DNA from: Cohaesibacter celericrescens
GTDB lineage: Bacteria > Pseudomonadota > Alphaproteobacteria > Rhizobiales > Cohaesibacteraceae
DNA: 64,000 nt
Assembly (NCBI RefSeq): GCF_002866925.1
Contig: NZ_PKUQ01000016.1
Coordinates: forward strand, 186,001-250,000
Direction of reading: 5' to 3'
Shown here: one piece after another, positions 38,710-47,670 of the stretch
Numbering within the stretch: position 1 is the first letter of the stretch
Layout: the number at the start of each line of letters is the position of its first letter
Position numbers and translations under genes: made by a program
The notes under the pieces: generated by a model
What the model saw: the letters and a program-made list of their open reading frames with translations, nothing else
Told to the model about the DNA's origin: nothing
Databases searched by the model: none

Positions 38710-39462
38710 ATGTTGGAAATTAAAAATCTTCATGCCGAAGTTGAGGGCAACAAAATTCTCAATGGCATCAATCTGACCATCAATGCTGGCGAGATCCATG
38801 CCATTATGGGACCTAACGGTTCGGGAAAATCCACGCTGTCTTATGTGCTTGCTGGCAAAGACGATTATGAAATCACACAAGGAGAAATTCTCTTTCGTGG
38901 TGAAAATGTTTTAGAAATGGATCCCGAAGAGCGTGCTGCACTGGGCATGTTCCTTGCGATGCAATATCCAATCGAGATCCCCGGCGTGTCTAATATGACT
39001 TTCTTGAAAACGGCGCTCAACGCTCAGCGGATTGCGCGGGAAGAAGGGGAAATTAAAACGCCCGACTTTATCAAGAAAATAAAAGATCTGTCTGCCAAGC
39101 TTAATATTAGCCAAGAAATGCTGCGTCGCCCGTTGAATGTGGGCTTCTCTGGTGGTGAGAAGAAGCGCAATGAAATTTTGCAAATGGCGTTATTGGAACC
39201 AAAGCTTTGCATCCTTGATGAGACCGATTCCGGTCTTGATATCGATGCCTTGCGGGTTGTGTCTGATGGCGTGAACGCTCTGCGTTCACCTGAGCGCTCC
39301 ATGTTGATCATCACCCACTATCAGCGCCTGCTCGACTATATCGTGCCGGATGTTGTGCATGTGATGTACAAAGGCCAGATCGTGAAAACCGGTGATAAGG
39401 ATCTTGCCCTTGAGCTGGAAGAAAAAGGCTATGCAGAATACACCGGCGAAGCTGCGGCTTGA
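38710..39462 (+). CDS. sufC: Fe-S cluster assembly ATPase SufC
   Basis: ABC-type ATPase that drives the SufBCD scaffold. The 250-residue product has Walker A GPNGSGKST, the SufC-specific signature FSGGEKKRNE, Walker B LCILDETDSGLD and the switch His in IITHYQRL. ATG 38710 (MLEIKNLHAEVEG) is preceded by AAAGGA; the open frame runs 64 codons upstream but that part is not SufC-like and lies over another small frame. Twelve bases separate it from sufD. Confidence 0.98.
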   Translation: MLEIKNLHAEVEGNKILNGINLTINAGEIHAIMGPNGSGKSTLSYVLAGKDDYEITQGEILFRGENVLEMDPEERAALGMFLAMQYPIEIPGVSNMTFLKTALNAQRIAREEGEIKTPDFIKKIKDLSAKLNISQEMLRRPLNVGFSGGEKKRNEILQMALLEPKLCILDETDSGLDIDALRVVSDGVNALRSPERSMLIITHYQRLLDYIVPDVVHVMYKGQIVKTGDKDLALELEEKGYAEYTGEAAA

Positions 39463-39474
39463 TTGGAGAGATGA

Positions 39475-40782
39475 ATGTCACTTTCTGTCGTAAAAATGCC
39501 CTCTGACGAGGCGCTGGAGATCGTTCTTAAGAACGCCCAGTCTGATCTTCCTGGTGATTCTGACTTTGCTTCCTTGCGCGCAAGTGCAATTGCCCAGTTT
39601 GAAAGCGCCGGTCTGCCAAACAAACGCGTTGAGGAATGGAAATACTCTGACCTCAAGCGGATTATGCCTGTGGATTTGGCCCTTGCTGGTCCTGTTGATG
39701 AAGCTGCGATTGCTGAGCGTTTGGCAAAAGCTCGTATGCTGAACGATGTGGATCGTGCGCGGCTGGTGCTGGTCAATGGGACATACCGTGCCGATTTGTC
39801 AGATCTCGATGCGATTTCGGATCAAGTTTCCATTCGGTCCGTTTCGGAAGCGCTGCAATCGGGTAGTTTTATTCTTGATGATCCTGCTATCGCCAAGGGC
39901 GACATTGCTTTGTCGCTGAATACGGCTTTGCTTCAGGATGGTGTGATGATTGACGTTGCCCAAGGGGCGACAATCAAAATGCCAATCGAGATTTGTAACA
40001 TTATGCTTGGCGGTGGATTGGCGACGGTTCGCAGTCGCGTGGTTCTGGGGAAGGGGGCGTCTGCTTCCATCATCGAGAGCTATATCGGCGATGATGCGAG
40101 CTATCAGCTCAACAGCGCGATTGATTATCGGGTTGGTGATGAGGCCACATTGCATGCTTTGCGGCTTTTGCGTGATGGTGCTGATGCTATACATGTTGGC
40201 ACAACAACTGCGACACTTGGTGCGAAAACCAAGCTTGAGCATTTCACGATGTCGACGGGCGGAAAATTTGTCCGGTCACAGGCCTTTGTTCGCTTTAATG
40301 GAGAGTTTAGTGATGCCGAGCTGTATGGCACCACAATTCTTGACGGTCAGCAGCACAGCGATATAACGCTGACGGTTGATCATGCCGTACCTAACTGTAA
40401 CTCGAAAGAGCAGTATCGCACCGTGATGGATGATCGCGCTGAAAGTGTTTTTCAGGGCAAGATTATCGTGCAACCGATCGCACAGAAGACCGACGGACAG
40501 ATGATGAGTCAAGCGCTGCTTCTTTCAGAAGACGCCGCTTTCTTCAATAAGCCCGAGTTGGAAATCTTTGCCGATGATGTGCAGTGCGCTCACGGCGCGA
40601 CGTGCGGTGAATTGGACGAAGATTTGCTTTTCTATCTGCGTGCGCGCGGCATTCCGATGGATCTGGCCAAAAAAATGCTTGTCTTGGCATTTTTGGCCGA
40701 AGCCGTCGAAAATGTGTCCAACGATCAGTTTGTAGAAGCTTTGGAAGCTTATATTGCTGATCGACTGGGTGTTGATCACTGA
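39475..40782 (+). CDS. sufD: Fe-S cluster assembly protein SufD
   Basis: SufB paralogue that completes the SufBC2D scaffold. The 435-residue product has the typical N-terminal [16 protein letters not shown] region, a central beta-helix and the C-terminal segment [28 protein letters not shown], which contains the conserved Cys/His pair. ATG 39475 follows GGAGAG. Close spacing to sufC (12 bases) and sufS (18 bases) indicates cotranscription. Confidence 0.97.
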   Translation: [435 protein letters not shown]

Positions 40783-40789
40783 TCTGATA

Positions 40790-40809
40790 GAGGGGCTATT
40801 ATGCCCCTC
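40790..40809 (+). promoter_or_regulatory. Hairpin over the sufS ribosome binding site and start codon
   Basis: A perfect seven-base-pair inverted repeat, GAGGGGC-TATTAT-GCCCCTC, contains the Shine-Dalgarno sequence in its left arm; the sufS start ATG begins in the loop and its G opens the right arm. If formed in mRNA it would hide the ribosome binding site. It has no T-tract, so it is not a terminator. Confidence 0.5.
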
Positions 40810-42078
40810 CTTTTGAACGGGATGAAAGCTATGCAGTCCCTGCCTATGGCCTCTGTGGCCGACTATGACATTGATGCCATCCGTGCGGATTTTCCAATTT
40901 TGTCGCGGGAAGTTTATGGCAAGCCTTTGGTCTATCTGGATAATGGTGCGTCGGCGCAAAAGCCGCAAGCCGTGATCGATGCGGTGGTCAATTGTTATTC
41001 GAATGAATATGCGAATGTGCATCGTGGACTGCATTATTTGTCCAACACAGCAACGGACCGGTTTGAAGCTGCGCGTGAAAAGGTTCGCAGTTTTCTGAAT
41101 GCGCCATCCGAAAAGAATGTGATCTTTACCCGCTCTTCCACTGAGGCCATCAATCTGGTCGCCAGTTCTTACGGCGGTATGGTGCTGAAAGAGGGGGATG
41201 AGATTATTCTCTCTATCATGGAGCACCATTCTAATATCGTGCCGTGGAATTATTTCCGCGAACGGCTCGGGGTGGTTATAAAGTGGGCTCCCGTCGATGA
41301 TGACGGTAACTTCCTGATGGACGCATTCGAAGGCTTGTTGACCGATCGCACCAGGATCGTTGCCATCACACAAATGTCCAATGCTTTGGGCACCATTGTG
41401 CCGGTCAAAGAAGTCATCGCCAAAGCGCATGCTGCCGGTGCCAAGGTTTTGGTAGATGGAAGCCAAAGTGCGGTGCATATGCCTATTGACGTACAGGACA
41501 TGGACGCTGACTTCTTTGTGATGACCGGTCACAAGCTGTATGGCCCGTCAGGCATTGGTGTCCTTTATGGCAAGATGGACTTGTTGGAGGCAATGCCGCC
41601 CTACATGGGTGGTGGTGAAATGATCAAGGACGTGACCCTTGATGGTGTCACCTATGGGGATGTTCCGCATAAATTCGAGGCTGGTACACCACCAATTGCG
41701 CAAGCCATCGGTTTGGGTGCGGCGATTGACTATATGGAAACTCTCGGGCGTGATAAAATCGCTGCTCACGAGGAAACCTTGCGTTCCTATGCGCATGAAC
41801 GCCTTTCTACGATCAATTCTTTGCGTATCATTGGTCATGCTAGAGAAAAGGGTGCAATTGTTTCTTTTGAAATGAATGGGGTTCATGCTCATGATGTTTC
41901 AATGGTTATTGATCGTTCCGGTGTCGCGGTTCGGGCCGGTACACACTGCGCGCAACCTCTCATGACGCGCTTTGGTGTCACCTCGACGTGTCGGGCCTCG
42001 TTTGGGCTGTATAATCGTAAAGAGGATGTCGATGTGCTGGTGGAAGCCCTGATCAAGGCCCAGACCTTTTTTAGCTAG
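40801..42078 (+). CDS. sufS: Cysteine desulfurase SufS
   Basis: Group II cysteine desulfurase that supplies sulfur to the SUF scaffold. The 425-residue product has RADFPILSREVYGKPLVYLDNGASAQKPQ in the N-terminal half, the PLP lysine in MTGHKLYGPSG, and the active cysteine in RAGTHCAQPLM on a short loop, which marks it as SufS rather than IscS. ATG 40801 has AGAGGGG five bases upstream but sits in a hairpin; ATGs at 40822 and 40831 are alternatives and would give a more usual N-terminus. It lies 18 bases after sufD. No sufE gene is visible here. Confidence 0.96.
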   Translation: MPLLLNGMKAMQSLPMASVADYDIDAIRADFPILSREVYGKPLVYLDNGASAQKPQAVIDAVVNCYSNEYANVHRGLHYLSNTATDRFEAAREKVRSFLNAPSEKNVIFTRSSTEAINLVASSYGGMVLKEGDEIILSIMEHHSNIVPWNYFRERLGVVIKWAPVDDDGNFLMDAFEGLLTDRTRIVAITQMSNALGTIVPVKEVIAKAHAAGAKVLVDGSQSAVHMPIDVQDMDADFFVMTGHKLYGPSGIGVLYGKMDLLEAMPPYMGGGEMIKDVTLDGVTYGDVPHKFEAGTPPIAQAIGLGAAIDYMETLGRDKIAAHEETLRSYAHERLSTINSLRIIGHAREKGAIVSFEMNGVHAHDVSMVIDRSGVAVRAGTHCAQPLMTRFGVTSTCRASFGLYNRKEDVDVLVEALIKAQTFFS

Positions 42079-42185
42079 CTATCTCTTTGAAAAGTTATTG
42101 GGCTTTTTGATGACTATGCGCAGGATTAAGGGCTTTAAGCCAATTTGGATTGATCTGCGAAGCAGACTTTGAATGGAATAGATGT

Positions 42186-42575
42186 ATGACTGAAACTCAA
42201 AATGAAAGCGCGGCTCCAGAACCCAACGCTCCAAGCATGGAGCCTGGTTCAGGTATTCCGGCACATCAATTGGAAGCTCTAACGGGTGATATCGTCGCGG
42301 CTTTGAAATCCGTCTATGATCCGGAAATTCCGGCTGATATCTATGAGATTGGTTTGATCTACCGCGTTGATATCGACGACGATCGTAATGTTGATATCGA
42401 CATGACCCTGACTGCTCCAGGATGTCCGGTAGCTGGTGAAATGCCTGGTTGGGTTGAAAATGCAGTCAGTTCAGTGGCGGGTGTTGGTGTCGTAACGGTC
42501 AATATGGTTTTTGACCCTCCTTGGACGCCAGATCGGATGAGTGAAGAAGCCAAGGTTGCTATCAACTGGTACTGA
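42186..42575 (+). CDS. SUF-associated MIP18/DUF59 protein (SufT-like)
   Basis: The 129-residue product has an acidic/Pro-rich N-terminus and a MIP18 (DUF59) domain: ALKSVYDPEIPADIYEIGLIY, TLTAPGCPVAGEMP with the conserved Cys, and FDPPWTPDRMSEEAK. This domain occurs in Fe-S maturation factors such as SufT and it sits at this position in many suf operons. The ATG at 42186 gives MTETQNES; the frame also has an upstream TTG without support. Spacing to sufS is 107 bases. Confidence 0.92.
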   Translation: MTETQNESAAPEPNAPSMEPGSGIPAHQLEALTGDIVAALKSVYDPEIPADIYEIGLIYRVDIDDDRNVDIDMTLTAPGCPVAGEMPGWVENAVSSVAGVGVVTVNMVFDPPWTPDRMSEEAKVAINWY

Positions 42576-42662
42576 CCCCATATAAAGAGATGGAAATGAG
42601 GCGCATGGTATGTGGGTCTGTTTTGTGTCCTTTCGGCAACGATGAATGTGAGAAGAAATCCT

Positions 42663-43049
42663 ATGGTAGGCAAATTTCAGGTTCTGACTATTACCGATGA
42701 TGCGGCTGGACGGATCAAAGACATTGTTGAAGGATCTGATGAGCCGGTTCAGGGCATTCGTGTGGGTGTGAAGAATGGTGGTTGTGCCGGTATGGAATAT
42801 GTACTGGACAAGGTTTTTGAGGTGGATCCCAAAGATGACTTGGTCGAGGATAAAGGCGTTTCTGTCTATGTCGATCCCAAGGCCGTCTTGTTTCTGCTCG
42901 GTACAGAGATGGGATTTGAAGTAACCAAATTTCGGTCAGGTTTCACCTTCAATAATCCCAATCAATCTTCAGCATGTGGCTGTGGTGAGTCTGTTGCGCT
43001 AACGCCCGTCGATCCTTCTGCTCTTGAGGCTTTGAAGTCAGCGCAGTGA
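42663..43049 (+). CDS. sufA: A-type Fe-S cluster carrier SufA/IscA
   Basis: Carries Fe-S clusters from the scaffold to target proteins. The 128-residue product has the A-type fold with the three conserved cysteines: one in NGGCAGMEY and two in SACGCGES near the C-terminus. The ATG at 42663 (MVGKFQVLTITDDA) fits the family start and has a GAGAAGAAA stretch upstream. It closes the suf series and is followed by a strong terminator. Confidence 0.95.
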   Translation: MVGKFQVLTITDDAAGRIKDIVEGSDEPVQGIRVGVKNGGCAGMEYVLDKVFEVDPKDDLVEDKGVSVYVDPKAVLFLLGTEMGFEVTKFRSGFTFNNPNQSSACGCGESVALTPVDPSALEALKSAQ

Positions 43050-43090
43050 ATGGTCTTTGAGACTGCTGTATTTTCGTACCAACAAAATAT

Positions 43091-43121
43091 AAAAAAAGCG
43101 GCTTCGTAAGCCGCTTTTTTT
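43091..43121. terminator. Bidirectional rho-independent terminator closing the suf cluster
   Basis: Stem AGCGGCTT/AAGCCGCT with a three-base loop, flanked by A-runs and T-runs. It ends the suf operon and also serves the convergent diguanylate cyclase gene. Confidence 0.93.
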
Positions 43122-43140
43122 ATATTCATAAGACAACGTT

Positions 43141-44205
43141 TTAGGCTGCGCCTGTTTCTGTCAACAGCTCTGGAACGTCTGGATCAGTTTCGCATTTGAC
43201 CAGATTACGCCCCTGGCGCTTTGCCGTATACATGCACTGATCTGCGCGTTCGATTAGATCTTGTGCGTGATCGCCAGGCGTAAAGACAGAGCATCCAATT
43301 GAAATGGTAATGCGGCCTAGGTTTTCACCTGTTGAGCGCTTTATCAATTCCTTAGCCATGACCGCTTTTCTAATATTCTCAGCAACAGCCACGGCTTGGC
43401 GCAGATTTGTTCGTGGTAAGATGACTGCAAATTCCTCGCCACCATAACGGCAAGGGATGTCTTGACCCTTGACATTTTGTTTCACTGCGACCGCCACCAA
43501 GCGCAGAACCTGATCGCCGGTTTGATGACCAAAGGTGTCGTTAAACTGTTTGAAATGGTCAATATCAGTTATCAGCAGGGTTAAAGGTTCGCCGGTTTCA
43601 TTTGCGTCCTGCATCGCATGTTCGAGCGTACGATCAAAATGCTTGCGGTTTGCCAGCGTGGTCAAATCGTCCGTCAATGATTCATAACGGATTGTATCCA
43701 GAGACTCGCGCAGCTCCATCACTTGTGCTTGAGACGCCGCTAGCTGATCATTTAACGATCGGTTTTTCTCTTCGGCTTCTCGCGTTTCCGAAATCAATTG
43801 GGAAACAATTTCCCGAATTACCTGGCGATCTTCGGTTTTAGACAGATCTTGAGACGCGCCGAGTAGTGAGTTGCCATAATTACTGGTTGAACTTACATAC
43901 TGCTCGACCTCATTCACAATCGTCCGCAATTCGGACGATATCTTGACACCAACTTCATCCACTCGGTCGCTCAATCGATTTGGCGACAATATTTCTTCGT
44001 ATATCGTATCAAGCTGCGCCAACGTAATTGTGCCGTTGGTACGAAGTACATCATTAATGGCTTTGTTCAATCCCCTATTGAACCCAGCCGCATATGTGTA
44101 CCAAATTTCATAATTTCGCGGATAAGCGGGCATTTGATTCTTTTTCAAATTACCTAGCGCTGACTCTCCGTAAATATATGTGCGTTTAAAATCGCTATTT
44201 TCCAT
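43141..44205 (-). CDS. Diguanylate cyclase (GGDEF domain)
   Basis: Makes cyclic di-GMP. The 354-residue product has an N-terminal helical region (PRNYEIWYTYAAG, a motif common in this rhizobial group), a coiled-coil stretch (about 115-175) and a GGDEF domain with LTDDLTTLANR, the metal site LLITDIDHFKQFND and the active motif RYGGEEF. The inhibitory I-site before it is KGQD where RxxD is usual, so product inhibition may be weak. I see no sensor domain or membrane helix, so it is probably cytosolic. The ATG at 44205 is preferred over an in-frame TTG at 44226 because homologues begin MENSDFKR-like. Confidence 0.93.
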   Translation of the reverse strand: MENSDFKRTYIYGESALGNLKKNQMPAYPRNYEIWYTYAAGFNRGLNKAINDVLRTNGTITLAQLDTIYEEILSPNRLSDRVDEVGVKISSELRTIVNEVEQYVSSTSNYGNSLLGASQDLSKTEDRQVIREIVSQLISETREAEEKNRSLNDQLAASQAQVMELRESLDTIRYESLTDDLTTLANRKHFDRTLEHAMQDANETGEPLTLLITDIDHFKQFNDTFGHQTGDQVLRLVAVAVKQNVKGQDIPCRYGGEEFAVILPRTNLRQAVAVAENIRKAVMAKELIKRSTGENLGRITISIGCSVFTPGDHAQDLIERADQCMYTAKRQGRNLVKCETDPDVPELLTETGAA

Positions 44206-44327
44206 CGCTATAGATAATGCGCGCAAAGAGCGCAGTCCCTTGTAATCGCCCCAACAATTATCAGCAGTTTAGGCGATCAAGACTTAAAGCGACGTTAAAC
44301 TGCGCGATCTATTCAGTTTCCGAATAG

Positions 44328-44356
44328 AAAAAGCGCCAGACAGAGCTGGCGCTTTT
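44328..44356 (-). terminator. Rho-independent terminator downstream of the DEAD-box helicase gene
   Basis: Stem AAAAGCGCCAG/CTGGCGCTTTT with a six-base loop. It follows the helicase stop codon on the minus strand and precedes the diguanylate cyclase gene. Confidence 0.85.
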
Positions 44357-44386
44357 CAAAAAAATACCTTGCTTAAGCGATGCCGT

Positions 44387-45919
44387 TTATTCTGCAGAAT
44401 CACTATCTTGAGATTTGCTTTTGGTTGGACGGATTGGCTGTAGCAAGAATGCCGGCACATGATCGCCCATGCCAATGACCTGACGATCATCACGGTCCCG
44501 ATTTCGTCGGCCACTACTACGGGGTTGGCTCGGTCTGGACTGCTGTGGAGCTTTTGGTGCGCTGCGTCGTTCAGATTGCACGTCTTGACGAGGTTGAGGT
44601 GTAGGCTCCGGAATGGATACAGCTTTTTCCTCAGGTTTGGGTGTTTCTTCGCTTGAACTTTGGCGTTTCGGACGTGATTTTGACTGACGTTCGTCGCCAG
44701 ATTTGTTTTCACTTTTGGATTTTCCACCACGATTGCGGCGCGGGCGCTTGCTCTGTGGTTTCTCATCCTCAGACTCTTCTGAATGAGATGAGAAATCCAT
44801 TTCACCAATCCATTCAACACCGTCGCCGGTCAGAACTTGAATCGCATCGATATATTTTCGGTCTGCTTTCGTGGCAATAGAGATTGCCATGCCTTCACGG
44901 CCCGCTCGTCCAGTTCGACCGATTCGGTGAACATAATCTTCTGCGTGTGTTGGCAGGTCGAAGTTGAAGACATGACTAACGCTTGGAATATCCAGACCGC
45001 GAGCAGCTACGTCACTGGCGACAAGGATGCTAATGCCCCCGCCTTTGAACCCGTCCAGAGTTGCCGTGCGCGACGTCTGATCCATATCTCCATGCAACGC
45101 ACCGGCATTAAAGCCATGCTTCTGAAGAGACCGGCAAACCGTTGCAACATCTCGTTTGCGATTGCAAAACACGATGGCGTTTTGCAAGTCTTTTGCATCC
45201 TCGATGAGAGATCGCAATGTGGACCTCTTATCCCATGGCTTGCTTCCTGAAGAGATCAAACGCTGGGTGATGGTCTTCGCTGTTGATGCGGCTTTGGTCA
45301 CTTCTACGCGCACAGGGTTATGTAGGAACTGATCGACCAATGACTTGATTTCATTTGGCATCGTTGCCGAAAAGAAGACTGTTTGACGTGTGAAGGGTAG
45401 CAATTTGCAAATGCGTTCAATGTCTGGAATGAACCCCATATCGAGCATACGGTCTGCTTCATCCACGACAAAGGTTTCAACGCCTGTGAGCAGCAGTTTG
45501 CCGCGCTCAAAATGATCAAGCAAGCGGCCTGGTGTCGCGATGAGAACATCCGCTCCACGATCCAGTTTTTTTAATTGTTCAGTAAATGACACACCACCGA
45601 TCAAGAGTGCAACGGTAAGGCGATGATTTTGGCCATAAACTGCAAAGCTCTGTTCAACCTGAGCGGCCAACTCCCTCGTTGGCTCCAAAATCAGCGTACG
45701 CGGCATGCGTGCGCGCGCGCGGCCCTTTTCCAGCAAGGACAGCATAGGCAGCGTGAAAGACGCCGTCTTACCTGTTCCAGTCTGTGCAACACCGAGCACA
45801 TCCTTGCGTTGAAGAACATGCGGGATTGCCTCTGCTTGAATTGGCGTTGGCGTTTCATAGCCAGCGGCCTCGACGGCAGCTAGCACTTTATCACTCAGAC
45901 CTAGATCCGAAAATTTCAT
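44387..45919 (-). CDS. DEAD-box RNA helicase (RhlE-like)
   Basis: ATP-dependent RNA unwinding in ribosome assembly or mRNA decay. The 510-residue product has the Q motif (FSDLGLSDKV, PTPIQ), Walker A AQTGTGKT (45-52), PTRELA, TPGRLLD, DEAD at 153-156, SAT and the C-terminal ARGLDIP and HRIGRTGR motifs. The last 130 residues are basic, Pro/Ser/Arg-rich and low complexity, as in RhlE/RhlB-type tails that bind RNA or RNase E. A direct link to the rne gene in this window is not shown. The gene is monocistronic with a 236-base upstream gap. Confidence 0.95.
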   Translation of the reverse strand: MKFSDLGLSDKVLAAVEAAGYETPTPIQAEAIPHVLQRKDVLGVAQTGTGKTASFTLPMLSLLEKGRARARMPRTLILEPTRELAAQVEQSFAVYGQNHRLTVALLIGGVSFTEQLKKLDRGADVLIATPGRLLDHFERGKLLLTGVETFVVDEADRMLDMGFIPDIERICKLLPFTRQTVFFSATMPNEIKSLVDQFLHNPVRVEVTKAASTAKTITQRLISSGSKPWDKRSTLRSLIEDAKDLQNAIVFCNRKRDVATVCRSLQKHGFNAGALHGDMDQTSRTATLDGFKGGGISILVASDVAARGLDIPSVSHVFNFDLPTHAEDYVHRIGRTGRAGREGMAISIATKADRKYIDAIQVLTGDGVEWIGEMDFSSHSEESEDEKPQSKRPRRNRGGKSKSENKSGDERQSKSRPKRQSSSEETPKPEEKAVSIPEPTPQPRQDVQSERRSAPKAPQQSRPSQPRSSGRRNRDRDDRQVIGMGDHVPAFLLQPIRPTKSKSQDSDSAE

Positions 45920-46155
45920 CCGATGATGGAACCACTTGTTTCGCCGACCCTTTAAGTTGTCCGGATTAGAAAGGATACAAAAAGGTGTTCGGTGGTTGTT
46001 TTAAGAATGGGCGAACCATACGATTTTGTCAGGATTTGTCAATCGAATGGCTTGAATAGGGTTTATTTGAAGAGTATTTCGTTCGTTTTAGCCAATTTTC
46101 CCCAAAATGGCTACCGATTAGTTGGTTTGGCGTCTTGCCGTCCTATCGATATCAG

Positions 46156-46626
46156 TTAAATGTTGGGTCGCTTATTACGGGCCGCCGCTGAAAATTGGCT
46201 CGCCCAGCGGATGTCTTCAGGTGAGGCATGTGGGTCCATGCGTGTTTTGACTTCGCGTTCGACGTGATTGAAGAGGTCGTCAATCGTCGGGTTTTTCTCT
46301 TGGCTCATGCAATGATCTTCCTGCTCAAACAAGTTAATCCAGCGGTCCGAAGATCGGCCAAATTTCATCAGCCGGTCTAGTGCCCAAGATGGATTGTCTG
46401 GTCGCAGCAAACCCAATAAAGCCGCAATCACACAAATCGGACTTAACAACAAATCGCGCAGCCCATCAGCTGCAAGACGGAATTGGAAAAATACAGTTCT
46501 TCTCACGAGCGAACCGTATCCATGATCTTTTTTCTTACGAGAAATTTGTAGCAGATGCTCTTCAAAGGGATCGGTTTGCACAAGCGAACGACGCGCGCTA
46601 CGCCTTTTTTTGTCACGGCGTCCCAT
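46156..46626 (-). CDS. Conserved-looking membrane-associated protein of unknown function
   Basis: I do not recognise a named family. The 156-residue product has a very basic N-terminus (MGRRDKKRRSARRS), one hydrophobic segment (about 58-75, LLLSPICVIAALLGLL) and a C-terminal half with FGRSSDRWINLFE and a hydrophilic tail. The arrangement suggests a small inner-membrane or membrane-peripheral protein with a cytosolic tail. GGGGATGGA lies upstream of the ATG, supporting translation. It is the first of three unassigned genes on this strand. Confidence 0.65.
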   Translation of the reverse strand: MGRRDKKRRSARRSLVQTDPFEEHLLQISRKKKDHGYGSLVRRTVFFQFRLAADGLRDLLLSPICVIAALLGLLRPDNPSWALDRLMKFGRSSDRWINLFEQEDHCMSQEKNPTIDDLFNHVEREVKTRMDPHASPEDIRWASQFSAAARNKRPNI

Positions 46627-46737
46627 TTTCCATCCCCACTATCGCTGCAATACTGTCATTTTGTTTATCAATATGAGGTTTTAACGGGATTTTTGCAAGG
46701 ATACCTGCTGCACAGGTGGCCTTTCTGTCTCGGAAAA

Positions 46738-47520
46738 TTACTCTCCTGCGACAAAATAGTGCCACGTTCCATCGGGGGCTATACCGACGCGGAAAAATAT
46801 ATACTGTCCCAGTGCGTCCATCTCCTCATAATCTCCGGATGTAATGAGACGGAAAAGTTCCACTCTCTGCGGCGCAGTCAGGGCAGACACTGGGTAGTGC
46901 GCAAAATAGGGCCAGACATACATTTCCTGCGGGGTGCCTTGCCCAATCAATACAAAATTGCTTTCCAATATTTCGGCAAGGATAGCGAGAATTTCCGCAC
47001 CATCCGGAGCACTTGTCATCTGGCGTAATTGCTCGATAGGGTCACCTTGTCCTTCTTCAAGTCCGAGGATCGGCGGCATTTCATTCATTTCAATGGGGGT
47101 GCGAAGCGCTTCGATCGTGCCTGACAAAGCGGCTCTATATAGCGCTTTGTGCATATTTTGAACCGGCATGGGAAGGGCGTCTATGTCACTCATGATCGTT
47201 GGGAGTGGTCCGGTAAAAACGGGCTGGTCTGATAACATATCGGGAGTGTCATCAATATCGGAGTCTGTGTCATCGGAGTCAGGCGTTTCTGAGGTTATTT
47301 CACCATCAATGCTGATTCTCGACCCTCCTGATCCTTCGCCATTGGGCCCCAGAATTGGAGATGTATCCGGGCTGCTGGCAGAATAGTCAGGCAAGGTTAT
47401 GATGCGTTCGGTGGTTACTTGACTGGCAAGGCAAGCCCCTGCAGACAAAGACATCAATGATGCCAGGAAAAGAGTCGGTAAACGCGTGTTCAGGCAGGCT
47501 AGCATTGATGCATCTCGCAT
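46738..47520 (-). CDS. Exported protein of unknown function
   Basis: The product has a signal peptide (hydrophobic LFLASLMSLSAGACLA), an acidic Ser/Asp-rich linker and a C-terminal region that looks well folded (TPQEMYVWPYFAHYPVSAL, QRVELFRLITSGDYEEM, YIFFRVGIAPDGTWHYFVAGE). I recall this C-terminal pattern in rhizobial hypothetical proteins but know no function. The start is uncertain: the frame opens with a TTG at 47568 and has ATGs at 47520 and 47505; 47520 is a compromise without a clear ribosome binding site. It is probably periplasmic. A lipoprotein is unlikely because the residue three before the Cys is Ala, not Leu. Confidence 0.6.
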   Translation of the reverse strand: MRDASMLACLNTRLPTLFLASLMSLSAGACLASQVTTERIITLPDYSASSPDTSPILGPNGEGSGGSRISIDGEITSETPDSDDTDSDIDDTPDMLSDQPVFTGPLPTIMSDIDALPMPVQNMHKALYRAALSGTIEALRTPIEMNEMPPILGLEEGQGDPIEQLRQMTSAPDGAEILAILAEILESNFVLIGQGTPQEMYVWPYFAHYPVSALTAPQRVELFRLITSGDYEEMDALGQYIFFRVGIAPDGTWHYFVAGE

Positions 47521-47670
47521 ATGAGACATGAGGAGTGCGATGATCCTATGGAAGCGGATACTTTGCAAGTCTTAAGGCCCTGGATGCTCTACAATCAAAG
47601 GAATTGCCAAACGAAACTTATTGTCGTGTGACTGAATCCTATAGGAATGCTGCCGGATTTTATGCTGAAT

